Assembly: GCA_900541505.1 (NCBI GenBank)
Contig: UQKK01000057.1
Coordinates: forward strand, 1 to 18,713
DNA from: an uncultured Ruminococcus sp.
Lineage (GTDB): Bacteria; Bacillota; Clostridia; Lachnospirales; Lachnospiraceae
DNA length: 18,713 nt
Direction of reading: 5' to 3'
Shown here piece after piece: positions 1-7,309 of this stretch. How positions within the stretch are numbered: the stretch's first letter is position 1; the number at the start of each line of letters is the position of its first letter. The notes under the pieces are model-generated. The model worked only from the letters and a program-made list of their open reading frames with translations, was not told the DNA's origin and searched no databases. Position numbers and translations under genes: made by a program.

Positions 1-248
1 GCGAGGTGGGCTTTAAGGGCATCTGCCGGAAGGTGCTGATCTTCCTGCTGGTTGGGATCGCCAACATCCTGGATGTGCAGGTGATCGGCACAGGCAGCGT
101 CCTTCGCACGGCGGTCATCTTCTTTTACCTCTCCAACGAGGGCGTGAGCCTTCTGGAAAACGCGGCGCACCTGGGACTTCCCGTGCCGGAGAAGATGAAG
201 GAAATCCTGGAACAGCTCCATGACAGAGCGGAAAAGGAGGAAAATTAA
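1..248 (+). CDS. Phage holin, C-terminal part (5' end outside window)
   Basis: This is the last ~81 codons of a small membrane protein; the frame is open to the window edge, so the true start lies upstream and the GTG at 6 is only internal. The visible part has a hydrophobic stretch (VLIFLLVGIANILD), then VLRTAVIFFYLSNEGVSLLENAA and a charged tail with EKMKEILEQL. This pattern is characteristic of the toxin-secretion/phage-lysis holin family (phage_holin_4 type). Holins oligomerise in the cytoplasmic membrane and release or activate the endolysin at the end of the lytic cycle. The stop codon TAA directly abuts the ATG of the endolysin gene, and the endolysin ribosome-binding site lies inside the holin 3' end, so the two are co-transcribed and probably translationally coupled. 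Family assignment is by sequence recognition only; the missing N-terminal half cannot be checked. Confidence 0.82.
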   Translation, partial: EVGFKGICRKVLIFLLVGIANILDVQVIGTGSVLRTAVIFFYLSNEGVSLLENAAHLGLPVPEKMKEILEQLHDRAEKEEN

Positions 249-1739
249 ATGGCTCATACAAACAGTTCACTGGTATCTTACACGAAACTCAGCCCCAACC
301 ACTCCGGGCAGCGGACACACAGCATTGACCGCATCACGCCCCACTGTGTGGTGGGGCAATGCTCGGTGGAGACACTGGGCAATATCTTCCTGCCAACTTC
401 CAGGCAGGCAAGCTGTAACTATGGCATCGGCGTGGATGGCCGTGTGGGAATGTATGTGGAGGAGAAAAACCGCTCCTGGTGTTCCTCTTCCAGCGCCAAC
501 GACCAGCGGGCGGTCACCATCGAGTGTGCATCCGATACCACAGAGCCGTATGCCTTTAAGGATGTGGTTTACCAGAAGCTGATCACCCTCTGCGTGGATA
601 TCTGCAAGCGCAATGGCAAGAAAAAGCTCCTCTGGCTGGGTGATAAAGACAAGACGCTCAGTTATGAGCCGAAGTCTGATGAGATGGTGCTGACCGTCCA
701 TCGCTGGTTTGCCAATAAGTCCTGTCCGGGCAGTTGGATGTATGCCAGGATGGGCGATCTGGCAGAAAAGGTCACGGCAGCTCTCGGTGGTGGTGCCAGT
801 GGTACCGATGGTTCCGGGTCTGCACAGGGAACACAGGCCTCTGCTTTTTCCGGGCTTTCCGAGGCGGATGTTGTAAAGAGTGTAGGGGCATTGTTTACGG
901 CGGATCAGAAGAAAACGGGCATCCTCGCATCGGTTTCGATGGCGCAGTTCATACTCGAATCCGGCTACGGCAAGAGTGAACTGGCGCAGAACGCCAATAA
1001 CGTGTTCGGCATGAAATGCTCCCTCTCCGGCAATACCTGGAGCGGCTCGACCTGGGACGGCAAAAGTAAGTACACCAAGCAGACGAAGGAGCAGAACGCT
1101 GACGGCAGTTATGAAACTGTTACGGCAGATTTCAGAAAGTACCCTTGTGTGGAGGACTCCATCAACGACCACAGTGCATATCTCATTGGGGCGAAGAACG
1201 GAAACAAACTCCGATATGACGGTCTGAAGGGCTGCACCGACTACAAGAAAGCTGTGCAGATCATCAAGGACGGTGGTTATGCCACGAGCCTGACCTATGT
1301 GGAGAACCTCTGCTCCATCATCGAGCGGTGGAACCTCACGCAGTACGATGTGAAGGAGTCTGGGACGGCAATCGCCTGGTACCGTGTCCGTAAGACCTGG
1401 GCAGACTCCAAGTCGCAGAAAGGTGCGTTCAAGATTTTGGATAACGCCAAGAAATGCGCTGACGCAAATCCGGGATATAGTGTGTTTGATGTAAATGGTG
1501 TAAACATCTACACATCGAAAGCAACAACTGCCGAGGTTCCGTTCCTTGTAAAAGTCAGCATTTCTGATCTGAACATTCGTAAAGGCCCTGGGACTGACTA
1601 TGACAGGACTGGCAAGTTTACTGGCATCGGGGTGTTCACCATTGTTGAGGTGAAGTCTGGCAAAGGCTCCACGGCGGGCTGGGGACGGCTCAAATCCGGT
1701 GCGGGCTGGATAAGCCTTGATTACACAACAAAGATTTAG
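249..1739 (+). CDS. Phage endolysin: amidase + glucosaminidase + SH3 domains
   Basis: This 496-residue lytic enzyme cuts peptidoglycan at the end of phage infection. Residues ~1-175 are an N-acetylmuramoyl-L-alanine amidase of the Amidase_2/PGRP fold; likely zinc ligands are H32 (ITPHCVVGQ), H151 and C159 (VHRWFANKSCPG). A Gly/Ser-rich linker follows (~180-200). Residues ~203-365 are an endo-beta-N-acetylglucosaminidase-type domain with likely catalytic E237 in FILESGYGKSEL and the NNVFGMK motif. Residues ~428-496 form a bacterial SH3 wall-binding domain (LNIRKGPGTDYDRTG, GWISLDY). The ATG at 249 is preceded by AAGGAGG at 234-240, ideal spacing. It is the second gene of the holin-endolysin cassette. 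Having two catalytic activities in one chain is common in Firmicute phages. No signal peptide is seen, so export depends on the holin. Confidence 0.93.
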   Translation: MAHTNSSLVSYTKLSPNHSGQRTHSIDRITPHCVVGQCSVETLGNIFLPTSRQASCNYGIGVDGRVGMYVEEKNRSWCSSSSANDQRAVTIECASDTTEPYAFKDVVYQKLITLCVDICKRNGKKKLLWLGDKDKTLSYEPKSDEMVLTVHRWFANKSCPGSWMYARMGDLAEKVTAALGGGASGTDGSGSAQGTQASAFSGLSEADVVKSVGALFTADQKKTGILASVSMAQFILESGYGKSELAQNANNVFGMKCSLSGNTWSGSTWDGKSKYTKQTKEQNADGSYETVTADFRKYPCVEDSINDHSAYLIGAKNGNKLRYDGLKGCTDYKKAVQIIKDGGYATSLTYVENLCSIIERWNLTQYDVKESGTAIAWYRVRKTWADSKSQKGAFKILDNAKKCADANPGYSVFDVNGVNIYTSKATTAEVPFLVKVSISDLNIRKGPGTDYDRTGKFTGIGVFTIVEVKSGKGSTAGWGRLKSGAGWISLDYTTKI

Positions 1740-1740
1740 T

Positions 1741-1867
1741 CGGAACACGAGAACACATAGGAACAGCAAATTCCTATATCTTCGTATATAATACACATTT
1801 TTATATACTCCATTTTCGCTTGCAAAATTTATGATGTAATAGGATTTCTCGTGTTCCTCATGTTCCG
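1741..1867. repeat. Inverted-repeat cluster after the endolysin
   Basis: CGGAACACGAGA at 1741-1752 recurs inverted as TCTCGTGTTCC (1847-1857), giving an 11-bp inverted repeat about 95 bp apart. A second copy of the GGAACA motif is inverted at 1861-1867. Nested inside is ATAGGAA (1757-1763) opposite TTCCTAT (1771-1777), a 7-bp stem with a 7-base loop. The interval between the arms is AT-rich and contains a TATAAT at 1787-1792. Function is not known; it could be a protein-binding array, a recombinase-related site or a structured 3' end of the lysis transcript. There is no coding potential on either strand that I trust. Confidence 0.55.
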
Positions 1868-1902
1868 ATCGTTGAAAATAAATGGTTTTTCAGAACAGGT
1901 AT

Positions 1903-1945
1903 GGCCTGTGGGTTTCTCTTCGGAGAGCCTGCAGGCCGTTTTTTT
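1903..1945 (+). terminator. Rho-independent terminator after lysis cassette
   Basis: GGCCTG at 1903-1908 pairs with CAGGCC at 1932-1937. The stem continues imperfectly (GGGTTTCTC against GAGAGCC) around a TTCG tetraloop, and a run of seven T follows at 1939-1945. This is a textbook intrinsic terminator that isolates the lysis genes from the HTH/recombinase operon downstream. Confidence 0.8.
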
Positions 1946-2029
1946 ATGCCGTAACGGTGGGGTTGAATTTCTCGGTAGTGAGTGAGGGTGATACCACTAG
2001 ACCTATCCCTCGGAAGGAGCGAGAAGAAT

Positions 2030-2455
2030 ATGACCGATAATCAGAAAGCGCAAATCATCAAACTCCGTGCGGCTGGAAATGGCTATGGCAAGATTGCCCA
2101 GACGATTGGCATTTCGGTGAACACAGTAAAGTCTTTCTGCCGTAGGAACGATATCAACGGGGACATGGCAGCCGTACCTTCCGTTATTTTCACCGGGGAG
2201 ACAACTGCCTGTGAGAATTGCGGTCGGGAGATTCGACAGATCGCAAAGCGTAAGAAAAAACGCTTTTGCTGTGATAAGTGCCGAAACGAGTGGTGGAACA
2301 GCCATCTCGACCAGGTGAAGCGGAAAGCTGTCTATGATTTCAGATGCCCACGCTGCGGTAAGGAGTTTCATATCTACGGAGACAGGCGCAGAAAATATTG
2401 TAGCCATGAATGCTACATCGCCGCCCGTTTCAAAGGTGGTGATGGCGATGAGTAA
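2030..2455 (+). CDS. Small HTH protein with two Cys-rich zinc motifs
   Basis: This is a 141-residue protein. Residues ~1-40 form a resolvase-like/sigma-70-like helix-turn-helix (IIKLRAAGNGYGKIAQTIGI, then NTVKSFCRR). The rest carries two zinc-ribbon-like Cys sets, C61/C64 with C80-C84 and C106/C109 with C124/C128. The likely role is a DNA-binding accessory or regulator of the neighbouring recombinases. I place the start at ATG 2030 because AAGGAG at 2014-2019 is well spaced from it; the frame is open further upstream to 1982 but without a ribosome-binding site. The stop overlaps the next gene (2448), so it belongs to the recombinase operon. A short GAGGG/CCCTC hairpin (1984-1988 with 2007-2011) precedes the ribosome-binding site. 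The function has not been deduced from the sequence beyond DNA and zinc binding. Confidence 0.75.
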   Translation: MTDNQKAQIIKLRAAGNGYGKIAQTIGISVNTVKSFCRRNDINGDMAAVPSVIFTGETTACENCGREIRQIAKRKKKRFCCDKCRNEWWNSHLDQVKRKAVYDFRCPRCGKEFHIYGDRRRKYCSHECYIAARFKGGDGDE

Positions 2456-2633
2456 AGAGGAATTCCGCAACGAAAAGCTCTATCAGACCACCATGCACCT
2501 TGCTAGAAAGATGCTTGATGAAGGCATTATCTCGGAGGAGGAGTATCGTCAGATCGATACAATTTTCCTTGAGAAATATAAGCCTGTTTTCGGCACATTA
2601 TTCTCGGATATATCGTTGACTTCCAAGGCGTAA
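2448..2633 (+). CDS. SHOCT-domain small protein
   Basis: This 61-residue protein has a pattern, LARKMLDEGIISEEEYRQIDTIFLEKYKP, that fits the SHOCT domain: a short amphipathic helix pair with a turn at GIIS, common as an oligomerisation module in small phage and element proteins. The ATG at 2448 overlaps the 3' end of the HTH/zinc gene in another frame, with an AAGGTGGTG ribosome-binding site at 2433-2441. It sits directly before the first serine recombinase with a 34-base gap. It may serve as an accessory or directionality factor for the recombinases, which is inferred from position only. Confidence 0.72.
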   Translation: MSKEEFRNEKLYQTTMHLARKMLDEGIISEEEYRQIDTIFLEKYKPVFGTLFSDISLTSKA

Positions 2634-2667
2634 AGAGTGATATATAGTGTCGGAAAGGAGTGATTTC

Positions 2668-4443
2668 ATGGCAAAAATCACAAGGGTCGAGCAGGCAGTG
2701 CCGACCATAAAAACGAAGAAGAAAGTTGCTGCCTATGCCCGTATCTCGATGGAATCGGAACGCATGAACCATTCCCTCTCCGCACAGATCAGCTACTACA
2801 GTTCCCTGATACAAAAGAATCCTGACTGGCAGTACGCAGGCGTGTTCGCAGACGATGGAATAAGCGGCACCGGGATTGCCAAGCGCGATGAGTTTAAGCG
2901 TATGATCGAAGCTGCCGACAATGGTGAGATTGACATCATTCTTACGAAGTCGATCCAACGTTTCGCCAGGAACACGGTGGACTTGCTGCAAACGGTACGG
3001 CATTTGAAGGATATCGGCGTGGAGGTGCGTTTCGAGAAAGAACACATCAATTCCATGAGTGGTGACGGCGAGTTGATGCTGACTATCCTTGCATCTTTCG
3101 CACAGGAAGAAAGCCGCAGTCTTTCGGAGAACTGCAAATGGGGCATCAGAAAGCGGTTCGAGAAAGGGATACCGAATGGACATTTCCGAGTGTACGGTTA
3201 CCGTTGGGAAGGTGACGACCTGGTCATCGTGCCAGAGGAAGCGGAAATCGTGAGACGCATCTTCCAGAACTTCCTGGATGGCAAGTCGAGACTGGAAACG
3301 GAGCGGGAGTTCGCCGCCGAGGGCATCACTACAAGAGAGGGATGCAGATGGGTGGATTCCAACATCAAGGTGGTTCTCACGAATGTGACCTACACGGGAA
3401 ACCTTCTCCTGCAGAAGGAATTCATATCCGATCCCATTTCTAAACAGCGGAAAAAGAACAAGGGACAGCTTCCGCAATACTATGTGGAGGACACGCATCC
3501 AGCCATCATCGACAAAGCGACCTTCGACTATGTTCAGTCAGAGATCGCTCGGCGTAAGGAACTGGGACCGAGGGCGAACAAGAGCCTGAACCTTACCTGT
3601 TTTTCGGGGATGCTGAAATGCCCGTATTGCGGTCAAAGCTATATGCACAACAAGCGTACCGACCGGGGCTTCATGGAATTTTGGGTCTGCGGATCGAGAA
3701 AGAAAAAAGGCGGTCGGTGTCCCGTTGGAGGCAGCATCAACCACGAAAACCTCAAGAAAACCTGCGCCGCTGTCCTCGGCTTAGATGAGTTTGATGAGGA
3801 TGAGTTCCATGACAGAGTGGACTTCATCAACGTGCCGGAACGCGAGATGCTTGAGTTCCATCTGAAGAACGGAGAGGTCATCACAAAGGCCTGCCCGAAC
3901 ACGGGACACAAGGATTGTTGGACTGCGGAGTACAGAGCGAAAACCTCCGAGAAACGCAGGAAGAAACCAAACTGCAAAGGCTCCTCCGCCATAACGGGCA
4001 AGATCAAGTGCGTTGGGTGCGGATGCAATTTTCGCAGAGCCACACAGCCGTCCTCCACATCGGATAGCGGTAAAGCCCACTACTGGCGATGCGCCGAACG
4101 GGATGGATGCGGAACGGTCGGATTGCGTGAGGATGTGCTGAAGCCCTTTATAGCGGAGACGCTCGGCATAGCCAAATATGACGATGGCGAGTTTGACAGA
4201 CAGATAGACCATATTGATGTGGTTTCTGCAACGGAGATGGTTTTCTATTTCAAGGGCGGCAGAACAGTCAGCCGCACATGGGAGCAACCGAAACGGGTCG
4301 GCAGACCTTGGACGGATAAGCAGAGAGCCAAGTTCAAGGAGTCTATCAAGGGCAGGTACACACCGGAGGTGCGGCAGCAGATGAGCGAACACATGAAACA
4401 ATTGCGGAAGGAGCGTGGGAAAGCATGGCGCGAAGAAAAGTAA
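2668..4443 (+). CDS. Large serine recombinase 1, duplicated zinc-ribbon tail
   Basis: This 591-residue enzyme belongs to the large serine recombinase (resolvase/invertase) family. The N-terminal catalytic domain (~15-160) has the nucleophile S27 in YARIS and the arginines R98/R101 in QRFARN. The recombinase domain follows (~165-300), then a zinc ribbon with C318, C321, C341 and C351. Unusually there is a second ribbon-like set (C448, C451, C475, C481), and each is followed by a similar segment: LGLDEFDEDEFHDRVDFINV after the first, LGIAKYDDGEFDRQIDHIDV after the second. So the C-terminal module is duplicated and I see no long coiled-coil. The last ~50 residues are basic. The start at ATG 2668 is chosen because AAGGAG (2654-2659) precedes it; a GTG at 2647 lies upstream of that site. 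Its 3' end overlaps recombinase 2 by 19 bases, so the two are coupled. Confidence 0.92.
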   Translation: MAKITRVEQAVPTIKTKKKVAAYARISMESERMNHSLSAQISYYSSLIQKNPDWQYAGVFADDGISGTGIAKRDEFKRMIEAADNGEIDIILTKSIQRFARNTVDLLQTVRHLKDIGVEVRFEKEHINSMSGDGELMLTILASFAQEESRSLSENCKWGIRKRFEKGIPNGHFRVYGYRWEGDDLVIVPEEAEIVRRIFQNFLDGKSRLETEREFAAEGITTREGCRWVDSNIKVVLTNVTYTGNLLLQKEFISDPISKQRKKNKGQLPQYYVEDTHPAIIDKATFDYVQSEIARRKELGPRANKSLNLTCFSGMLKCPYCGQSYMHNKRTDRGFMEFWVCGSRKKKGGRCPVGGSINHENLKKTCAAVLGLDEFDEDEFHDRVDFINVPEREMLEFHLKNGEVITKACPNTGHKDCWTAEYRAKTSEKRRKKPNCKGSSAITGKIKCVGCGCNFRRATQPSSTSDSGKAHYWRCAERDGCGTVGLREDVLKPFIAETLGIAKYDDGEFDRQIDHIDVVSATEMVFYFKGGRTVSRTWEQPKRVGRPWTDKQRAKFKESIKGRYTPEVRQQMSEHMKQLRKERGKAWREEK

Positions 4444-6005
4444 CGGCGATTCCGGCTACCATCAGCCGGTACACAGCCACGCCGATCAACAGCACGAAGA
4501 AACGCCGTGTTGCCGGGTATGCCCGCGTCTCGACCGACCATGAAGACCAGACCACAAGCTACGAGGCACAGGTAGATTATTACACCAACTACATCAAGAG
4601 CCGGGACGATTGGGAATTCGTTGCCATATACACGGACGAAGGAATCTCGGCAACGAACACAAAAAAGCGCGAGGGCTTTAAGACAATGATTGCCGATGCC
4701 CTTGCTGGGAAGATCGATCTCATCGTTACCAAGAGCGTGAGCCGTTTCGCAAGGAACACTGTAGACAGCCTTACTACGGTACGAAAGCTGAAGGACGAGG
4801 GCATTGAGATTTATTTTGAAAAGGAAAACATATGGACGCTGGATTCCAAGGGCGAGCTGCTCATAACGATCATGTCGAGCCTTGCACAGGAAGAGAGCCG
4901 CTCCATTTCCGAGAATGTCACCTGGGGGCAGCGCAAGCGTATGGCAGACGGCAAGGTCAGCTTTGCTTACAGTCGCTTCCTCGGACTGGACAAGGATAAA
5001 GAAACCGGCAAGATCGTGGTCAATCCCGAACAGGCAGAAACTGTGCGGCTGATTTTCCATCTGTTTCTTGAGGGCATGACACCACACTCTATCGCTACGG
5101 AACTGACGAGCCGGGGCATCAAAACGCCTGCGGGCAAGGATGTGTGGAACCAGCAGACGGTGCGTCGAATGCTCTCAAACGAGAAGTACAAGGGTGATGC
5201 TCTTTTGCAGAAGGAGTTCACTGTGGACTTCCTTCAGAAGAAGATGAAGAAGAATGAGGGCGAGGTCCCGCAATACTATGTGGAAGGTAGCCACGAGGCA
5301 ATCATCAGCCCTGCAGTGTTCGATATGGTGCAGGCGGAACTTGCCAAGCGCACGAAGGGAGGTTCACGCTACAGTGGCGTGAGCATCTTCTCCAACAAGA
5401 TAAAGTGCGCCGATTGCGGCGGATGGTACGGCTCGAAGGTCTGGCATTCCACAGATCGTTACCGCAAGGTCATCTACCGCTGCAACCGCAAATACAACGG
5501 TGAGAAGTGCCAGACTCCTCATGTTACGGAGGGCGAGGTCAAGGCAGCGTTCGTCTCGGCTTACAACCAGCTCGTGACCGAGAAAAAAGAGATTATCGCC
5601 AATGCGGAAGTCATCCGCAAAACGCTCTGCGTAACCGATGCCCTGCAGGAAGAAAAGGGCAAGCTGGAAGAAGAAATGGCGGTGCTTGTGGAAATGACGC
5701 AGAACATCGTGGCGGAGAATGCCCGTGTTGCGCAGGACCAGGACGAGTACCAAAAACGCTACGATGGACTGGTTCAGCGGTACGATACGGCAAAGGCTCG
5801 GTACGATGAGGTAGTGTCCGCTATCTCCGCCAAGGAAGCGCAGGGCGAACGGCTATCGGACTTCATTAAGGTACTGAAAGCCCAGGACGGCACCATTAGC
5901 GAGTTTGACGGCAGCCTTTGGGGTAGCATGGTCGAGTTCGTCACGGTCGGTAGGGACAAGGAGATTATGGTCACCTTCCGGGATGGCACGGAGATACAGG
6001 TATAA
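4425..6005 (+). CDS. Large serine recombinase 2 with coiled-coil
   Basis: This 526-residue large serine recombinase has nucleophile S36 in YARVS, catalytic arginines R107/R110 in SRFARN, a recombinase domain (~175-310), one zinc ribbon (C328, C331, C353, C362) and a long charged heptad-rich segment (~385-490) that fits the coiled-coil motif controlling synapsis and directionality in serine integrases. The ATG at 4425 lies inside the end of recombinase 1 with AAGGAG at 4408-4413, so the pair is made together. The likely role is site-specific integration and excision of the prophage or element whose lysis genes lie upstream. Partner and attachment sites cannot be read from one junction. A terminator follows 20 bases after the stop. 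Confidence 0.94.
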   Translation: MARRKVTAIPATISRYTATPINSTKKRRVAGYARVSTDHEDQTTSYEAQVDYYTNYIKSRDDWEFVAIYTDEGISATNTKKREGFKTMIADALAGKIDLIVTKSVSRFARNTVDSLTTVRKLKDEGIEIYFEKENIWTLDSKGELLITIMSSLAQEESRSISENVTWGQRKRMADGKVSFAYSRFLGLDKDKETGKIVVNPEQAETVRLIFHLFLEGMTPHSIATELTSRGIKTPAGKDVWNQQTVRRMLSNEKYKGDALLQKEFTVDFLQKKMKKNEGEVPQYYVEGSHEAIISPAVFDMVQAELAKRTKGGSRYSGVSIFSNKIKCADCGGWYGSKVWHSTDRYRKVIYRCNRKYNGEKCQTPHVTEGEVKAAFVSAYNQLVTEKKEIIANAEVIRKTLCVTDALQEEKGKLEEEMAVLVEMTQNIVAENARVAQDQDEYQKRYDGLVQRYDTAKARYDEVVSAISAKEAQGERLSDFIKVLKAQDGTISEFDGSLWGSMVEFVTVGRDKEIMVTFRDGTEIQV

Positions 6006-6024
6006 CAGATACACGGACAGAATT

Positions 6025-6055
6025 GGCACTCGGCTGCGGTCGGGTGTCTTTTTTT
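6025..6055 (+). terminator. Rho-independent terminator after recombinase pair
   Basis: GGCACTCG (6025-6032) pairs with CGGGTGTC (6041-6048), 8 bp including G·T wobbles, with an 8-base loop and then a T run to 6055. It closes the HTH-SHOCT-recombinase operon and is a natural boundary for region A. Confidence 0.78.
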
Positions 6056-6088
6056 CGTTAGGGGGTAGAAAAATTCATAAATCTGTGA

Positions 6089-6128
6089 TACAATAAATTG
6101 TAGTGCAAGTGCAATATATGTTACTACA
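6089..6128 (+). promoter_or_regulatory. Candidate promoter -10 and operator for the HTH gene
   Basis: TACAAT at 6089-6094 is a plausible -10 box; no good -35 hexamer is seen. Just downstream, TGTAGT (6099-6104) and ACTACA (6123-6128) form an inverted repeat around 18 bases, overlapping the expected transcription start and lying shortly before the ribosome-binding site AAAGGAGA (6131-6138). This suits an autoregulatory operator for the HTH protein encoded next. The palindrome could instead be part of a recombinase attachment site, because it follows the recombinase operon directly. Confidence 0.4.
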
Positions 6129-6144
6129 GCAAAGGAGAGTCGGA

Positions 6145-6360
6145 ATGCTGAAGAATAATGTAGAAGTCGATGTAAAAGTGAAATGTATAGAGGGCGATGT
6201 TACCCAAGCAAAACTGGCAGAAGAAATAGGAACTTCGGCACCGTATGTCAGTCGGCTCATAAGGAATAACGAAAAAATTGTCAATAAGACCTTTCTCCAG
6301 CTGATGGAAAAGCTGGGATACGATGTTGAGTTGACCTATGTAAAACGCGGGGAGGAGTGA
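6145..6360 (+). CDS. Small Cro/C1-type HTH DNA-binding protein
   Basis: This 71-residue protein is mostly one helix-turn-helix: TQAKLAEEIGTSAPYVSRLI (about residues 19-38) has the spacing of Cro/C1-family recognition helices, followed by a short C-terminal region (LQLMEKLGYDVELTYV). I choose ATG 6145 because AAAGGAGA at 6131-6138 precedes it; the frame remains open to 6103 but lacks such a site. It is followed after 4 bases by the DUF4268 gene, making a two-gene unit. It likely acts as a repressor of its own operon, or as the DNA-binding partner of the downstream nuclease-fold protein. No second domain is present. Confidence 0.78.
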   Translation: MLKNNVEVDVKVKCIEGDVTQAKLAEEIGTSAPYVSRLIRNNEKIVNKTFLQLMEKLGYDVELTYVKRGEE

Positions 6361-6364
6361 CGCA

Positions 6365-7291
6365 ATGGTGCATTTGAGCAGATTGGAAGAAATAAAAGAC
6401 CTGCGGACAGTGTGGTCCCATGAAGCCTTGGACTTTACCCCGTGGCTCTCGCAGGATGATAATATCTCTCTCCTTGCTGATGCTATAGGGCTTGATATTA
6501 CTGTGGATGAGACAGAATCCTCCGTGGGCGATTTCAATGTAGATATTTTTGCGTCCGAGACGGGTACGGACAGAAAAATCATCATAGAGAATCAGCTGGA
6601 GGACACCAATCATGACCACCTCGGAAAGCTGATAACCTATGCGTCCGGCAAGTCGGCGGATGTTATCGTATGGGTAGTGAAACACGCTCGTGAGGAACAT
6701 AAAGCCGCCATCGAATGGCTGAATAACCATACCGATGAGAAAATCGGATTCTTCCTCTGTGAGATCAAACTGTATCGCATCGGTACATCCGAGCCTGCGG
6801 TGAAGTTTGAGGTCATTGAAAAGCCGAACGACTGGACAAAGGAAGTAAAGAAAAACGAGTCCGCGAACGAGACTCAGCAGCAGAGATTTGATTATTGGGT
6901 GGCGTTCCAGGACTACGCTTTCCAAAACGCACAGTTTGCAAAGAATTTTAATCGCCGGAAACCGTCTATGGATCATTGGATGAACTTCAGCGTGGGTTCT
7001 TCTGCCTGCCATATAACCGTATCGCAGATTCAGAAACGGAACGAACTGGATGTGGAACTGTATATCAGTGAGGATAAAGACCTGTTCCACACCCTCTTCG
7101 ATAATAAGGATGCCATCGAATCCGATGCCGTATTGACCTTTGACTGGCGAGAACTGCCGGAGCGTAAGGCCAGCCGTATCGTCATTGAAAAGAGCGTGAC
7201 CTTCGGAGACAAAAGCCAATGGAACGCACAGTTCGATTGGATTATTGATGTCATGCTTAAAATGAAGAAAGCGTTCAAGAAATACTTGTAA
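6365..7291 (+). CDS. DUF4268-like protein with PD-(D/E)XK nuclease-like N-terminus
   Basis: The protein is 308 residues. The N-terminal part starts with a conserved-looking WSHEALDFTPWL segment (E20) and continues GDFNVDIFA (D60) and KIIIENQLEDTNHDHLGKL (E75-x-Q77). This is the D...E-x-Q variant of the PD-(D/E)XK nuclease fold, where Gln replaces the usual Lys. The C-terminal part (~170-308) matches my recollection of the DUF4268 family, with predicted alternating strands. The ribosome-binding site GGGGAGG (6350-6356) lies in the end of the HTH gene, so the two are translated as a unit. Proteins of this type are often seen in defence-rich regions, but no specific substrate is known to me. Nuclease activity is inferred from the motif only. 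Confidence 0.75.
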   Translation: MVHLSRLEEIKDLRTVWSHEALDFTPWLSQDDNISLLADAIGLDITVDETESSVGDFNVDIFASETGTDRKIIIENQLEDTNHDHLGKLITYASGKSADVIVWVVKHAREEHKAAIEWLNNHTDEKIGFFLCEIKLYRIGTSEPAVKFEVIEKPNDWTKEVKKNESANETQQQRFDYWVAFQDYAFQNAQFAKNFNRRKPSMDHWMNFSVGSSACHITVSQIQKRNELDVELYISEDKDLFHTLFDNKDAIESDAVLTFDWRELPERKASRIVIEKSVTFGDKSQWNAQFDWIIDVMLKMKKAFKKYL

Positions 7292-7309
7292 TTGTGGAGG
7301 ATGTAACTC

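Noticed and set aside
267..1796. Long minus-strand open frame of 509 codons opposite the endolysin
   Set aside because: It lies wholly antisense to a clearly recognised three-domain enzyme, has Cys/Arg-rich low-sense composition and no recognisable domain.
2527..5087. Several minus-strand open frames opposite the serine recombinases
   Set aside because: They mirror the codon pattern of the recombinases and show no ribosome-binding sites or family motifs.
5507..5809. Plus-strand 100-codon frame inside recombinase 2
   Set aside because: It is an out-of-frame reading of the coiled-coil coding region.
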